Assembly (NCBI GenBank): GCA_021234155.1
Contig: JAJEKV010000815.1
Span: forward strand, 1-64,000
DNA length: 64,000 nucleotides
Reading direction: 5' to 3'
DNA from: Isoetes taiwanensis
Taxonomy: Eukaryota; Streptophyta; Lycopodiopsida; Isoetales; Isoetaceae
Within the stretch, counting starts at the first letter, position 1. Every line of letters begins with the position of its first letter. The position numbers and the translations under genes were made by a program. Shown here piece by piece: positions 22,066 to 34,160 of the stretch. The notes beneath the pieces were generated by a model, which saw only the letters and a list, made by a program, of their open reading frames with translations, had not been told where the DNA came from and searched no databases.

Positions 22066-24230
22066 GACCAAAGACATGCACAGATATAGATGGACAAAGG
22101 ATAGAAACCACAAGCTGGAGAAGTGCTAGTAATCGACTACTTCCACGAGCTCCATAGAAGCAACATCCATAGTTGTCTCATCCACTCGCGAAAAGGATGA
22201 TATTGGACAAACTCTCAAAGAGCAATAAAAATAGAAGCACAATAGCCACAATGAGGTGGTCTATGGCCTCCAAGAAAAGGCACATGAGAATCTTGCAAAG
22301 AAGATAGAGACAATAATGCTCTCCAAGATGTACACTACGTTGCCAATGCAACACATCTAAGCCTTCAGTATCATAACTGACCATATGTTGGAAGTGCCGA
22401 GTCCCTAACTCCACCTCCAACAGAACCTCCAACTTGTTTGAAAAGCATCACTCGTGCAATTGAACCTCTACTACCCTGAACACAAGAAGACGTAGCTGTA
22501 GTGGCATGCAATGAAACCACAATTGCAGCTTCAACTGCGATTTCATCGCATGCCATTATTGGATGAAACTTGGCGAGTTGTTTTACTTTTTCTTGTGCAT
22601 GTGTAATGTTTGATGGTTAATTGTTCAGGGACCTTCAAATTGCCATGCTCTTATTTTCTTCTCTACTCCAGTGATATGGTTTTGCTTGAATGGGCGATGG
22701 TGGAACTTGTTACCATTAATACAATTAGATCTGCAAAACCCAAAATGCTTGCGGGAACGCAAAAGTGTTTGCATGCTATAGAGCTCTGTGGGCCATAAAG
22801 GTCGCATTGTGAGCCCCTTGGAAAAGCACGAGGAGAACTCCGAGAGATAATTTTGTGGCTTGATTTGTGCAGGGTCAAAATATCTGCCTGCTTGCCAAAT
22901 GATGATGCTCTGTTCTCAAATTTTATACAAAAAAAGATTCATAATCTCTTGACAATTTGATGGTCTGACTACTTCAAAACTGCAAAAAAAAAAAGGCAAT
23001 TACTAGAAACTATGCTCTAGGAGTGTTGTTTCTCTATGGGTATGGTCCTTTCAAGTACTTAGCAGTCGTAGATACAATACATACGGAACAAATATGCAAT
23101 GTTTTTATGTCAAATCTTGGTAGTGTCCATCAAAAGTACAATAAGTATTTTATAGGTAAATTACATATTTTATAGGTACGATATGTACTTTATGAATATT
23201 TTTATAGCTGTGGTACGTATTTTATAGGTATAGTAACAACACTTTTTAAAGTACTATTTTTTTTTTTAGTACGTCACAAACTCAAAGATATGTTACGAGG
23301 TACGATACGTAAAATAGAATAGAATAGAATAGAATAGACATTAACGTCCCTTGTGCCCTCAGGCCCTTGGACTTGTGTAGCATGGGCGAGCTCCCTGAAA
23401 GTACAAAATAAGTACAATATTGTGCAATAAGTACAAAATAACAATGAACACCCCTCCCCCCGGCCCCCTTTTTTACGAGGTTTGAAACTAGCTTGAGCCA
23501 TAGTTCACCAAGAGCCCTTGAGCCTCTTTTCACTATGTACAAACAGGTTACATAATAATTTGCCAAAGCGTCCAATAGCGTCGTGCCACATGGAATGGTT
23601 TCAAACCTTGAATGGCAACAATTTTTTCGTAGCAGCATAGTGTTTTGATCCGCGACTTTCTCCGGCAGCGGTTTCCACTAATTTTAGCCAACGATCTTGT
23701 TGTTCCAAAAATTCCACACAACATTCTAAAATCTCTTTTTTGCCGCCATACTCTTTCCAAGTTACAAAAATCTTGCTTTAGACAACACTTGTATATAAAA
23801 TATAAAACTCTGACGTTGGAGCTCTGCTGCTTGTCCGGTTCGAGGCGAAATGCCCTGCACATTTCAAACACTAATAGGCAAACAGGGCGCGAAGGCATGG
23901 TTGACATGCAAGAATGTTGCCTAACTTTCCAATATACAAGATATAAATCTATGACTTTGGGGCTCTGCCGCTGGTCCGATTTGGGGCCAAATGCCTTATG
24001 TCTGACACTAATATGCGAATGAGGCAAAAAACTTGACACCCATCTTACGTTGTCAGAAAAACTTGTTTGCATAAAGAGGCCTACTCTAAAAGTTTTAAAA
24101 AAACTTGTTTATATAAAGAGGCATACTCTAAAAGTCTTAACCAAGCATAAATAGGCTTATGATAAAAAAACCTGCTGGTTACGATAGCTTCCCTGAAATG
24201 AAACAAATGCATAAACTTAAAGTCTTGCTA
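22066..24230. other. Intergenic, repeat-rich stretch
   Basis: No gene is recognised. It contains a run of TATTTTATAGGTA-type motifs (about 23146, 23166 and 23218), a pentanucleotide AATAG array at 23314-23338 that follows a LINE-like terminus on the - strand, and two related copies of about 110-130 bp (about 23780-23890 and 23920-24020) sharing GGGCTCTGC/GAGCTCTGC, GGTCCGATTTG-type and AAATGCC blocks. An open - frame of 174 codons (23548-24072) is produced by this duplication and has no recognised family. Confidence 0.5.
23314..23338. repeat. Pentanucleotide microsatellite (AATAG)n
   Basis: Five uninterrupted AATAG units. On the - strand they read (TATTC)n directly after GGGACGTTAATG, the same order seen at LINE 3' ends elsewhere in the window, so this is probably a retroposon tail. 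Confidence 0.8.
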
Positions 24231-26697
24231 TTATTTTGGGATCCAAAATTGGCCAGGGTTGACACTAAGCATGCCTGCCATCACTTTGCCACTTGTCCCC
24301 CTCAAGTAATCAATAACATAACCCCAAGTTGAGCCTAAGGCATCTATAAAAAAATCACAATCGACTGCCATCATAAGGTTTACAAATGCATTGTTGCTTG
24401 ATTTTAAATACCCAAGGCTAGATTCATAATCGCGCATCTTTGTGCCTCCAATTTGGCGGGTAATGTTGGTGTAGAAAAACTTCCAATTTGGGTAATCCTT
24501 GATCTCATCTATAACATTCTGCAATATTACATACTAGTTATAACCAATTGCATTCTAGGCATGATTTCAAGGAAGTAGATATAGAACTTTCAAATGGTCA
24601 CCTGCATCTCTGTTGACAACCAGATATTTCGAACATTTGGAAATCGCTCACGCAAATCTTCTGCAAGTTGCATATATGATTTGAAGCCAAAGATTCTCAT
24701 TTCATGGTGTTTATCACCTTGTCTAACATGAACACTAATAAGAGGCCTTGGAACCCATGGTCTATGCATATGATGGCTCCAAACGAGCTTGTCCAGGGTG
24801 GTTTGGTTCCTTCTTGCAAATGGAACCTATAAGAAAAATTGCCTACCTAACGTTATCAAAGAAACACGTAGGAGACAAAGCCAAATTCCACAACCATACT
24901 TTTGGCCATTCAATTGGGAGATTTTCAAGGACAATTTGTGCAGCGCTCCTTCCAAATGATCTATGACGCTCATTGTTGAGAAGCGAACAAAGATATTCAC
25001 TAGGGTAACGTGTAAGGTAGCGAATTACCTATAGAAATGTTAAGATGTAAGATTACCTTTAAATGAAAGTCAACGTGTTTACACACCTGTGATCTCCACC
25101 ACCTAACATCAATTTGTCCGTGAGTGACAAAGACCTTCCCATTCACTTGGTCTGTTGGTTGTATGTACTCCCATGGTTTGCCCCAAAGCCTTGAAGAAGA
25201 ATTAAGAGTCATAAGTGCCATTTCTTTGTGCATTTCTTCTTTATAGTTTCAAATCCTTTTGCAAACCTAATTTTTGCTTCTTTATATTTTCATCCTTTTC
25301 GCATATCTATATATACTCACTCTGGCATTTTGACTGTCCAAAATATGGCACTCCAATAGTTACTCATGTCATGGATAGTCCCATTCTTCCTAGCCTCTTC
25401 TTGTGTTCTCAGATCTAGTGCACGAGCTCGACATTCTTCTGAAGTCTCGCTCGCAAAGTAACACGTCCATCTCGCATTTCTAGATCCTGGTAAAATTAAA
25501 TAAGATAATGTGGGTACTAAGCTAACAACCTACAACCGGTGAGAATTACCAATAGTCAATAAAAAAAAAGAAGAGATCAACAAAGTAAAAAGAGATCAGC
25601 CAACATGCCGACATTGGAATGGCCAAAATACCTGTGCATCCTTCATGATCTGCCCTATTGAAATAATCTAGCACAAGTATTCTTTTCTCATTAATGGCAA
25701 CAGCAAACATGCCAGATAGAACATGTAGTTGAGCGCCAATTCCATATCCCGGGTCAGTGGAGAAATTGATAAACAGAAATTTTAGGGAGGGGTCACTGCA
25801 ATTCTTAGGATGTTGATGTACCCATAGATCTCGTTGAACACGGCGTGTAAAAGGAATATTATCCTCATCAGCACCAAGAACCTAGATCAAAATACAACAA
25901 GAATGGTTACAACTATAAAACTAGGTTTCATAAGCATCAACAACATTTTTACCATACTTACCCATGGTGGATATGGACCATGAACTAGGGATTTATCTTT
26001 GGTAAGCATTCCTTCTTCATTATCATCTGCAGTAACATTTTCTCCAAGCTCAAGCCCTAGAAGTCCCTTCCAGATTGTCCAAGCAGGTCTGTCTCCATTA
26101 GGCGCTCGATTATCTAGTCTATTATAGTAACTGTCACGCTCTGTGCAATTTTCCAAATGTGGTGGATATGGCACACTTGAAAGATCTGTTTCTGAATAAG
26201 ATTTGTCCCATGACATATAATATTTGTTCCACAAATCCAGCAGAACTTCAACTCTTGGATCCTCTGCCTCAACCTTTGTCTCATTTCTGCAATCATCAGG
26301 TCTTTTACTTGGTTCTTCCTTGAGATTTGCCTGATCACATGATGCATTTACTATTTGTATTACAATCTCTTTCTCCTTTGTATCTGTTTTCAATCCAAGT
26401 TGAGGATCAAATAACCGTGTCTGATCAATCTAGAACAAAAAATAACAGCATAAAACTGAACGTGATCACATTGTCAGATCTAATATTATGATGATCAAAA
26501 CTAAAATGAACAAATGGTACAATGCCATATATATTACCTGATTTTTCAGTGATGGCCGTGAACAGAGCCCAGGAAGGCTTAGTATTCCAAGTGAGTACAA
26601 GGGTAAATACCAAGCCAAAAACCACATAAAGAATCAGAGCTATTTCTTGAGCCCGACATCTGCCTCTGCAACAAGTTCGTTGTTTAGATTGAACCAT
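24231..26697 (-). CDS. GT23-like alpha-1,6-fucosyltransferase-type glycosyltransferase
   Basis: Eight exons with consistent phases and GT/AG borders: 26697-26538, 26383-25962, 25881-25632, 25486-25321, 25189-25087, 25028-24900, 24826-24602 and 24518-24231. They sum to 1743 nt, about 580 residues plus stop. Residues about 14-33 form one membrane segment after a basic N-terminus (type II, Golgi-like), followed by an acidic stem. The catalytic part includes WVHQHPKNCSDP, GYGIGAQLHV, LWGKPWEYIQPTDQ, the fucosyltransferase motif ISVHVRQGDK in exon 7, FPNVRNIWLSTEMQ and ALGSTWGYVIDYLR in exon 8. The HxRxGD-type motif binds GDP-fucose in this superfamily (known). An in-frame ATG six codons upstream (26715) could also start translation. 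The exon 2 acceptor is inferred from phase and is the weakest border. No breaks seen; likely functional. Confidence 0.85.
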
Positions 26698-26715
26698 TAC
26701 GAACTTGTGATGCAA

Positions 26716-29572
26716 TAACGCGAGTACTGCCCAGCAACATGGAATGTATGTTACCTAGAAAAATTCTTGAAGGAATGTTGAGCAACCACAGTTCACAAGC
26801 ATTTCGTGCCAAATTTTTAACTAGAATGGTGCCGACCGTTTGGCGCAATTTCGGCGGCATAGTCAAGAGAGCACATGTCCATGTTAGGCTATGTGGCATA
26901 TCTCCCTAATTTGTCGGCCTGAAAAATGGCTGTGCTTTTTCTTTGTAGGAAGTGACATGTTATAGCCTAGCTTTAAAAAGAGCCACACAGCATGACATTG
27001 GTGCAGGGATATTCGGTGAGATAAGCATAACCCTACCTAAATTGTAGCACCAATTTCCATGATTTGCTTATGTTAGAAAAATAGAGAATTTTGAAATCAG
27101 GATGAATGGCATTAGACTTGCCAAGATTCCTGCTCATATTAGGCCTAAGCTTGACTATAGCTTGTATGTAGTATTAAGTTTAATCTAATAGCCACAAGCA
27201 AGCACAATTTGTTTATGAAAACTCTACTTTAAGAAGAAGGGTCGCAAGGATCAAATGTCACGTGGTACGTATTAAATTATCAACAAAGTAGCTTCAAGAA
27301 GAACTTGTTTGGAACATGTACAATCACATGAAATTATTTGCTATGCTAAGCCCAAGACAAATAGGAAAGGTACTTCTCTGTATGCAAAATTGTAAAGGAC
27401 CCTTCAAAGTAGTATATGGACATAAGCTTCCCACATTGACCCAGTTCAAACATTCATCTAAACTGCTTTGGAGTTACCGAAAACTCTTGGTTCACTAAAT
27501 ATGTCACATAATAAAACTAGCAGTAGGGCCGGCTTGAGGTGGGGGCAACTGAAGGAAAATTAGTGGTGTTGGATGGGGGAGAAGGGGTTGAAAGGGAAGG
27601 TGGTACAAGTTCAAAAGCAAGAATTAGTTTGGATGTTGCAGTTGCTTCAACTATTTTATAGCTCTAGGAGCGTGATGAATGACGTATTTATGCTCTTGTT
27701 TCTTCAAACAATTCTGCAGTTTTGATAATTATGACCACATATTTACACCTACGGTGGTTGTGACCGTCTTCTATTTACATCGGAGATGTTTTAGTATTGA
27801 AAGAAAACGTGAACATTGTGTACGATGCATGTCTACACATTCATGAAAGATTTTAGTATTCTATGATGGTTTCCAACATGCAGTAGTGTCACACTCATTG
27901 ATTGATAGGAAATAATTTCAACGTGGTCATATAATAGTAATTGATATCCATAATGTTTTAGTAGTTGGTATCCATACACCACACTATACTGTTGAAATGA
28001 CTTCTATTGAGTGCTCTTTCCACAATATGGTCTACAGCTTGTGCAAGCTCATCTTGTTGTAGCCTCTAACAATGTTTATATAGAAAAACATCATTGTGAA
28101 CAGCTTCATGCAAAGGCTCACAGACTTGCTCAACTGATGGCAAATCTTTGAGACACAGATACGAAAAAACATAAAAAACACTATCATGTAGAGCTTATCT
28201 CACTTGATTATCTGTAATTTTTCCTTGATTAATAGAATGTTTTTCCATAACCCTATTAATTTTCATCACTATATTTGATGTTTCAATCATCACTATGCAT
28301 CTATCATCATCAGAAACTGAAGTGATCTCGTCCGCCCAGGTTCAATGGTTACAGAAAGCTTACTTCCGACATCGTATAGACAGTCTTCAGGCCCAAAAAA
28401 AACACTTAATCTCTTTTTGTTGAATGGCTCCATGTATATCATTTTCTTCAAAAGATAAAATTCCAGTGAAGTTGCTTACTGCACCAATGCCCATTACAGA
28501 TCTCTCTATTCTCCATGTAAAAGCCCTCGGGGGATGCACTCAGAAAAAATCGTAGAAACCATATGAGTGTAAGGGGGGTGTTTTTTTGCCCAACCATACC
28601 GTATAAATATGGGATGAGTTTTTTTTTTTCTTGAAATTCCATATAAATTATATGAGAAATATGGTAGGGATATATGAAATATGACGAAAATTCTTTAAGG
28701 AAAATTCCATATAAGGGTTAATTTCTCTTGACCCTATGCACGCACACGCCCTGTGTCTCTTATATTAGTTGCATCCCCCGGGTAAAAGCCATGCTCTAGA
28801 ATTGTCTTCTGTTCCTCCACCTGGCCCAGTTTGCCATTAACAGGGAACCATCAAATGCTTTTCTCATGATTTCTTAATGCTCCTATGTTTGTAGATATCC
28901 TTCTACTTTCTTTTTGAGTCGCATAATTATAAGAAATCAAGCATGCATATTTGTCCAAAAGGCTGGGAACGGCCCCGTGCTTGAATGCCATATACCATTA
29001 GGTAAGAATGTCAACAGGATCCTGAAGGATATTAGCTTGGATTGCAAATTTCAGGGCCACAATCATTTTGCAGAGCATAAGCCAGAGCTGACTAAACCAA
29101 GATGCACGTCTCCGTCTCTTGTCTCTGTCTACTTCCATTTCATCGGCTTAGGGCTTTTCAATCTTCTGAAATTTGTTCATAACAAATGCCTAGAAGAGAC
29201 ATCTCTTGATATGAGATTTACCAGCAAGTACCTGTGTGTGCCGGATTATATATCATTCAGAAACTCGGTACCAAGTTGTCCCAGTTCGCCAAGGAAAACC
29301 AGAGCAAAAGTAAGTGATTCATCTATCGACAACTCCATTCTGCAAAAAAACATAGCATATAAAAGGAACTAAGATTGCATTTATGCTGCTTCTTTGGTTT
29401 TGCCACTTCTTGATTCAAGGGAAATCCAGCATAGGTGCGTTCAATAAAAAACGAATTGGAAAGGGATAATTTCCTTGAGTGTTTAGAATTTTGTAAACCG
29501 TAGGATCAGAAAATAATGAATCTAATGGTCTCAATTGATTTTAGCTAACATGGCAGGCAACGTGGACGGGCT
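26716..29572. other. Intergenic stretch upstream of the glycosyltransferase gene
   Basis: AT-rich, presumably including the promoter of the - strand glycosyltransferase gene, though no clear TATA or element is assigned. At 27310-27470 a short + segment (residues PFKVVYGHKLPTLTQF) resembles the end of a gypsy integrase core and is probably a tiny relic. A 152-codon + frame at 28914-29372 has no recognised family and no supporting splice context. Confidence 0.4.
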
Positions 29573-29988
29573 AGAATATATAGCAAAACAACAGGGGTTC
29601 CAGGGGGATTTGATATGGATGTAAAAATAACAATTCTTGAAACCATAGACCGTATATCCCTATAAAAAAAAAATATAGATTCAAGATAAAAAATAATCAC
29701 ATTAGCTTATAGTATATATTAGTTAAAGTAGTGTTATTAGGACATTGAGTTATTTTGCTAGAGGTTCGATCCCCCGTATTTCATATTCTAAAATCTTAGG
29801 CGAAGCCGTATAGAGGTTCGATATTCCCTCAAAACCTTAGTCGAAATCGTATTTCATATTTCAAAATCATAGACGCCTCCAATCATAAATGACTATAAAC
29901 GAAACGAGAGGTGCCCAGAGGCCCCAACATACGATCTGGGTCGTAGGATCGACGAATCCGATGACTGTGATAGTTCAAAGTGCACCTC
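29573..29988 (+). repeat. SINE-like repeat, copy 1
   Basis: First of two adjacent copies of a unit of about 420 bp. It contains a B-box GGTTCGATCCC at 29763-29773, a perfect match to the polymerase III consensus GGTTCGANNCC. The corresponding A-box region (TTAGCTTATAGTATATATTAG at about 29702) is degraded. The unit starts near GAATATATAGCAAAACAACAGG and ends near GATGACTGTGATAGTTCA. Confidence 0.6.
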
Positions 29989-29992
29989 CTTT

Positions 29993-30425
29993 AGAATATG
30001 TAGCAAAAGAACAGAGGTTCCAAGGGATTTGATATGGATGTAAAAATAACAACATATATCCCTAAAACAATTGAATGGGTTGTTATTAAAAAAAAAACAT
30101 AGATTCAAGATAAAAAATAATCATATTGGCTCACGGTGTACATTGGTTAAAGTAGTCTTATTAGGACATTGGGTTATTTTGGTAGAGGTTCGAGCCCCCG
30201 TATTTCATATTCTAAACTTTTAGGCAAAGCCGTATAGAGGTTCGATATTCCCTCAAAATCTTAGGCGAAATCGTATTTCATGTTTCAAAATCATAGGCGC
30301 CTCCAATCATAGGCGCCTCCAATCATAAATGACTATAAGCAAAATGAGAAGTGCCCAGAGGCCCCAACATACGATTTGGATCGTCGGGTTGACGAATCCG
30401 ACGACTATGGTAGTTCAGAGTGCAA
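29993..30425 (+). repeat. SINE-like repeat, copy 2
   Basis: Direct neighbour of copy 1 in the same orientation. The A-box-like TTGGCTCACGGTG is at about 30126-30138, followed by TTGGTTAAAGTAG, with a B-box GGTTCGAGCCC at 30187-30197. The short block ATCATAGGCGCCTCCA is duplicated in tandem near 30290-30320. The unit ends near GACGACTATGGTAGTTCAGAGTGCA. Confidence 0.65.
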
Positions 30426-33400
30426 GCTTGCTAAAAAACGTGCTAAGGGCACTTATGAATTGCCCTAATGCCATGTGCAGTTGTTTAATTTTAGTGATAG
30501 TTATTGGACGAGGCATAGGATATGGTAGTGGTTGTAAAAGAGTTATAGAATGTATAATGTGTTGTCAATAAAAATGGATTAGAGTTGCAATTATTGTATG
30601 AGATGTAGTTCCTTGATTAGACTTATTCATGTTTTGTATAGAGTCTAGGTGACAAACAACTTGTTGCCAGTGAAGTATGATCAAATTGTAAGTTTATTTA
30701 TTTATCCTGCTATGACTTGAGAATAGACAATGTACTCAACATTTGTTGTAGTAGAACCTTTATTAAGACCAATGGAGCTGATATTATGGCTGCATTTGTG
30801 GTCCAATGTTATCACGCAACTTTAATGGCTATAGAGCTGCATACTATGGATCAAAATTACGGCAGATTAGACCCGATGAAAAGGCATCGAGAACATGCGA
30901 GGGGAAAATAATGATAGCATTGTTAAGCTCCTCGCATCAATGTCATCTCATGTACTAATGATAGCATTGTTAAGCTCCTCGCATCAATGTCATCTCATGT
31001 ACACAGCAATGATCTTGGTTGACAGAACAAAAAATATAGAAACTTCCAACAATTGTTTCTACATGGTTACATGCAGCCATCCAGAACGAAGGCATTAGTT
31101 GGATACATATCATCTTGTTACATGGCTTGGAGGGTCTGAAAACCCTTTCTTTCACCACAATTTCGAACATAAGCTTCAAATATTCAAACAATTTATTGAA
31201 TAGTAGTTCTGCATCTTTTATGTTCCCATTTATGTTCATAAAAAGACAGGCTAAACTGTCTTGGCACACCTAGCAACTTACCATTTAAAAGGAAGGCAAT
31301 GCCAGTAGAAGTACCAAGAATAATGCTGCAACCAAGATTGTGCAAAAAGACAATATCAGAAATGGTAGTATTAAAAGACTGAGTTAATGAGAAAAGTTTC
31401 AGTTTGAAGAGTTTAGAATCCTTACCTTGCATAAAGCGAAGCTTAATCACTAGTTTCTATCGGGAATCTAGTCTACCATGAGATTACAACCTGTAGGCAT
31501 CATTGGCTTTTTGGCCACTCGTCATAAGCTGGATTTATAGTCACAGATATATCTTGCAACCATGTAAGTGCAGAGTTTCTGCTGAGGGCTGCACAACCAA
31601 CTCAAAAAGTAGCAAGGGGGTTTATTCATAGATCAAAAAGAAAAGGGGGCATTTTTCTGATCTTGTTCTGGAATATAAGCAAGTCACGTCACATGCTCCA
31701 ATCTGTTGGGAAATAGGAGAAAGCAAATTTAAGTTATGATGAATGAAATGAATGCTACAAATTTTGAATGGCTCTGTTATAAAAAATTGCAAAAATTCCA
31801 AGTTCTTACCTCGCTCTAATACCCTCAATCTACAATGCAGCTTGGACCATCCTAGCGCATCTAATTGGTGTCAAAAGGGGACATATATGTAGCAGGTTTT
31901 ATGATCCCGTAGCCATCCTAGCATGGCAAATCAGCATCTTGAAGGATCAAAAACTCTTGCCCAAATACAAATGAGAAAATAAGGAACTTATTCTACTGAT
32001 CAACTTGAATTGAAATAACCCCATACATCCTTCATATGTCCTCATCGACGCTGCCAATGTGGCATGACGTAAAAATACTATCTATCTACATAAAACATCC
32101 TATCTATCTAAGAAGAAGAGATGAAATTGATTCGAAGAAACGGAAGCATAGAAATAACCTGGGCCAACATATTTGTCGAATTGGTCATTGCATTTATGCA
32201 GATCGAGGAATCTGGCTCTCACCTGCTCAAGATACAGGCATGCCATTTCTAATGAGGCAAAAACACATGGCAACGACCGAAACCAAGCCAAGAAGACTTT
32301 TTCTTTGATGGTCGATTCTACAGCAGACCTGTTGGCTCCAACATCGGAATGCATCTTGTTGATCTGAAGAACATGGTAGGATAACAACCCGAACCCACAA
32401 ATAATATGTCCTTTCCTTCTTTTTCAACAAATAGGAATATTAGGATTAGCTCGAGACCTAAAAACAAAAACAAAATTGGTCCGTCAGACCTCCCTTCAGA
32501 TGTCGTGGATCTCAGCCGTCCAAATTAGGTTTGGATCCACGAGACTAAAACATTATAATATAAGCAACTATTGAAATTTAAAGTATTATAATATAAGCAA
32601 CTATTGAAATTTAAAGTTTAGAAATAATTAAAATTTTATGAGTCAAAAGAGGGAGCATGCAAACTTGAACATCATTCATGCAAACTTTCGATGCATGCAA
32701 AGTAGAGTTGAGTAATATGAATGAATATGAATATGAATTAATCATGCCCACTTTAGACCTTGAAAGATCATGGAGCGAAAGCATACATTTGTGTTCACAG
32801 TTCCCGCAATAAAGAGCGGTTGGTTGAGGGATTGGTCAAATAAGGGGTCACAAAGACATGAAGTTAGAAGAAAAGGATTCGAAATTGGAGGAGCTTGAAA
32901 TTCGTGAGCACATGAAGAACCTTTTGTGCATTGAATTCTGATTGAACAATTCAAATGCATGATTATGGTTTGAGATTGGTGCTTGTTTTCAATGGCTGAG
33001 TCTTGTCATTTGTTTTTCTTGCTCTTGCAGGATGTGTACAGAGATTGTAGATTTAGATTAAGCTAGTTGCGACAGAATGTTGCTTCCTATTTAGAACTAA
33101 TTCATTTTGTGTTTTTGTTCGTCCAGTTTTTATGTTGCCGGATCTTGATTGTTGTACAATCAGATCTGTAAGGGTATAACAAATAGACAGAGTAATGGAT
33201 TCGTGTTCTATTCCTATGGTTCTGACCTTCTTTCCATGGTTGTCAACTACGCTAATCCACCTTGTTATTAATTCTATAAGCTTAAAGTATATTAATTCTT
33301 GTAATCTTTGTCTCATGGATGCCGTCGGTGATAATTTGGAGCCAGAATTGTAGTTTCACAGTTTACCTTCCATCTTGCTCCTATTCAGTGGGTTATGTTG

Positions 33401-33480
33401 GATCTCTCTTTTATCTATATTTATGAAGTTTTAACCTACAACTAAGAGACATTCAATCTCTGAAAGCATGATTCAGCCTT
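30426..33480. other. Intergenic stretch with uncertain exon-like pieces
   Basis: A 47-bp sequence is repeated in tandem at 30910-30956 and 30957-31002. On the - strand 32363-32223 forms a neat 47-codon block with AG and GT borders in phase 0 (residues include KEKVFLAWFRSLPCVF); another possible exon ends at a GTAAG donor at about 31809. I could not build a consistent gene or name a family, so this may be a gene of unknown type or chance. Confidence 0.3.
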
Positions 33481-34160
33481 CCTGCTAGCCGTGCTACAAC
33501 CCAAATGCCATCGATCCGAACCATCGGATCGGTATTCTCGAATGGGCGATTTGCATGCATGCATACATTTCATGCATTTTTTGGGGCTCTGGTTCGTTTG
33601 AGGATCGCTATTTCTTGCAGGTTCTTCATCGGCTTCTCATCGGCATTTTCTCCTCTCTCGGCAGTTCCCTTGACTCCCACCCATCCTTCCTTAATGTGTA
33701 TATGATTGTAAATGTTGTTTTTTTGTCGCATGGAAAGTGTGACCAGCCCCTCGCTTTTTCGAGGTTATTTTTTGTTGCGTGGCACGCGTGACCAGCCTCT
33801 CAATTTTTGAGGTTGTTGTTTTCTTATCTTTGTGTTCTAGTTTCTTGATGTGCAGGTACAGTGGGATGCGGACTCCATCTTCTTCAGGCTTCGTGGGTTT
33901 CTTTGTGGAAGCGTTTTTTTGTAGCCTTACATCGTGTCCAAGCCCCTTGCCGAGGGCTTATCACTAGAGTTTTTTCTTGAAAACCCGGAAGGGCGGGGTT
34001 TTTTAACCCTGGCAATACGCTCTCGGCAGGTACATTTAATCAACATCTATAGAATTTTTTTGGGGTCCAGAAGATATAACTGGATATTCCCTGTATTTTT
34101 TTTTTTATTGTGGGTAGCTTGCAAATGTGCAGCTACCCACTCTAAACCATTGTAGAATTC
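33481..34160 (+). mobile_element. LINE 3'-end remnant with stem-loops
   Basis: The part at 33940-34030 matches the 3' end of the LINE at 41.1-42.0 kb: both share CTTATCACT/CTTATTACT, then the hairpin GAAAACCCnnnnGGGCGGGGTTTT (33979-34004 here) and CAATACGCT/TAATACGCT. Upstream, two units of about 50 bp with GTGACCAGCC and short stem-loops lie at 33749-33764 and 33796-33812. Downstream a 10-bp perfect inverted repeat (GTGGGTAGCT at 34110-34119, AGCTACCCAC at 34131-34140) follows a T-run. Confidence 0.5.

Noticed and set aside
23548-24072. 174-codon - frame as a gene
   Set aside because: It is made of two copies of a non-coding repeat and has no recognised domain or splice context.
28914-29372. 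152-codon + frame
   Set aside because: Open but with no family, no start context and no neighbouring exons; kept only as a note in the intergenic entry.
29763-30197. B-box sequences as true tRNA genes
   Set aside because: No cloverleaf with anticodon arm can be folded by eye and the A-B distance is long; a SINE-like origin fits better.
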